64,000 nucleotides of DNA from Actinobacteria bacterium UBA2279 (GTDB lineage: Bacteria > Actinomycetota > Coriobacteriia > Anaerosomatales > Anaerosomataceae), in NCBI GenBank assembly GCA_002347365.1, contig DDWT01000020.1, forward strand, positions 9,721-73,720. Direction: 5' to 3'. Below are positions 63,195-64,000 of the stretch, in pieces. Under the pieces are notes generated by a model that saw only the letters and a program-made list of their open reading frames with translations, was not told the DNA's origin and searched no databases. A program made the position numbers and the translations under genes. Every line of letters starts with the position of its first letter. The first letter of the stretch is position 1.

Positions 63195-63956
63195 ATGGAT
63201 ACATCGATTCAGCCCGACTGGTCCGGCTCACTCCGGCGTGTTGCCGACTACATTGGCAGCATCGTTGAGAGCGATGGTGTTATCGCCCCGGATTCGCAGC
63301 CCGGCTTGACTGTGGCAACCGTATTGGCTACTCGGACTGCACGGAACTTGCGTGCGATTGACCTTCTCGCTGGAGCCGGATTCGACATTGAGAGTCATGC
63401 TATCGGCAGGATGATACTCGAGGACATGTTCGACCTTGGTTACATCGCCGCAGGTCCAGAAGTCCGCGCTCAGGAGTGGTGTGATCACTGCATGGTTCGC
63501 AGGGTCTTCTATGCGCGAGACTCTCTGACGTACGACCCACAAGTCCACATCAGTCCTGAAGTGGTAGCCGCGAATCAGCGCATCAGTGATGAGGACCTGG
63601 CGTCAGGACGGAGCCGCAGAAGCAGAGACTGGAAGCTCTGGCCGGATGTGCATCGCCGGGAGCGAGCACGCCAAGCCGGACTGGGTGGCATCTATGACGA
63701 CGAGTACGTATTCCACTGCGATCTTGCTCACTCAAGTGGACTGGCAATACAGCTTTACTCGACCACGGCAGACGAAGACGGCAGGGTCCCAGCACTCACC
63801 CCTCAAGGGGTGATAGCGGCCTTTGCGGCGCGATCGGCCCTGGACGCAGCGCTGCGGCTCTGTGCAACTGCACGGCGCCTGGGATTGCCTTGGGACCATA
63901 GTGATGCCTGGGGACTAGTCGACATCAGTCTATGGAGCTACGGAGATGATACTTAG
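63195..63956 (+). CDS. DUF5677-like protein of unknown function
   Basis: A 253-residue, mainly helical, soluble protein with no membrane segment. The run TRTARNLRAIDLLAGAGFDI and RMILEDMFDLGYIA, a mid-chain charged section, and a C-terminal helix pair (FAARSALDAALRLCATARRL) resemble the DUF5677 family by pattern, which I hold loosely. A His-containing motif, YVFHCDLAHSSGLA, stands near residue 175. It lies in the accessory right-hand end, next to the IS110 remnant. ATG 63195 has AAGAGAAG upstream. Confidence 0.6.
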   Translation: MDTSIQPDWSGSLRRVADYIGSIVESDGVIAPDSQPGLTVATVLATRTARNLRAIDLLAGAGFDIESHAIGRMILEDMFDLGYIAAGPEVRAQEWCDHCMVRRVFYARDSLTYDPQVHISPEVVAANQRISDEDLASGRSRRSRDWKLWPDVHRRERARQAGLGGIYDDEYVFHCDLAHSSGLAIQLYSTTADEDGRVPALTPQGVIAAFAARSALDAALRLCATARRLGLPWDHSDAWGLVDISLWSYGDDT

Positions 63957-64000
63957 ATTCTGCGGAGATGTGACCTGCCTGAGTTCAAGTTTGAAGTGCA

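Overview
The window is high-GC, densely packed bacterial chromosome with operon-like overlaps and many GTG/TTG starts. The gene set fits a deep-branching anaerobic actinobacterium, and a Coriobacteriia relative (OPB41/Anaerosomatales-like) is my best guess. The supporting signs are a PdtaS/PdtaR-type kinase plus ANTAR regulator, CWB2 cell-wall-binding repeats, citramalate-route isoleucine synthesis, an HdrB-HdrC fusion joined to a glutamate synthase split into separate domain proteins, and a probable selenocysteine lipoprotein. The taxonomy is inference; there is no rRNA in the window.

Layout. 1-3344 (minus): a surface-glycan cluster (glycosyltransferase, PglC-like phosphoglycosyltransferase, PglD-like acetyltransferase, PglE-like aminotransferase cut by the left edge), resembling a bacillosamine-type pathway. 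3529-8509: leuD, leuB, ilvE, cimA and an FAH-family hydrolase. 8593-13168: a membrane protein, a TrpR-like YerC/HisR regulator and dnaE. 13172-21526: an almost complete histidine operon hisZGDCBHAF, a small membrane protein, then hisI and hisE, behind a good promoter with a palindrome. 21532-24426: a probable non-catalytic M48 homologue and a PQQ-type beta-propeller protein. 24440-33018: a tryptophan operon under a Trp-specific T-box (trpE, fused trpGD, trpC, trpB2, trpF, trpB, trpA). 33019-36507 (minus): zinc-ribbon membrane protein, DUF2207-like pair, UGA-interrupted thioredoxin-like lipoprotein and Hsp20.

36697-45965: nadE, a GNAT acetyltransferase, a large secreted metalloprotease with cell-wall-binding repeats, class I aldolase, accD-accA, pfkA and a class II aldolase. 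45974-49151 (minus): UvrD-like helicase and adenine/adenosine deaminase. 49431-55570: MASE1 histidine kinase, tRNA-Leu(CAA), a membrane protein, an altered HD-GYP protein, then pdtaS-pdtaR. 55627-60742: a leader with two ANTAR-type hexaloop hairpins and an overlapping terminator, followed by hdrBC-like and three glutamate synthase domain genes, closed by a terminator. 60743-64000: a region of accessory character with palindromes, small genes (66-aa Cys-rich protein, DUF2188), an XRE/ImmA pair, a decayed IS110 and a DUF5677-like gene.

The strongest lead is the module at 53571-60742. A sensor kinase and its ANTAR RNA-binding regulator lie directly upstream of an operon whose leader carries the expected ANTAR target: paired hairpins with A1/G4 hexaloops, the second sharing its 3' strand with an intrinsic terminator. 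This predicts signal-controlled antitermination of a glutamate synthase that may draw electrons from an HdrBC-like protein instead of GltD. Second is the in-frame UGA (U-P-T-C) in a secreted thioredoxin-like lipoprotein. Third is the YerC/HisR-like gene near a palindrome placed as an operator at the his promoter.
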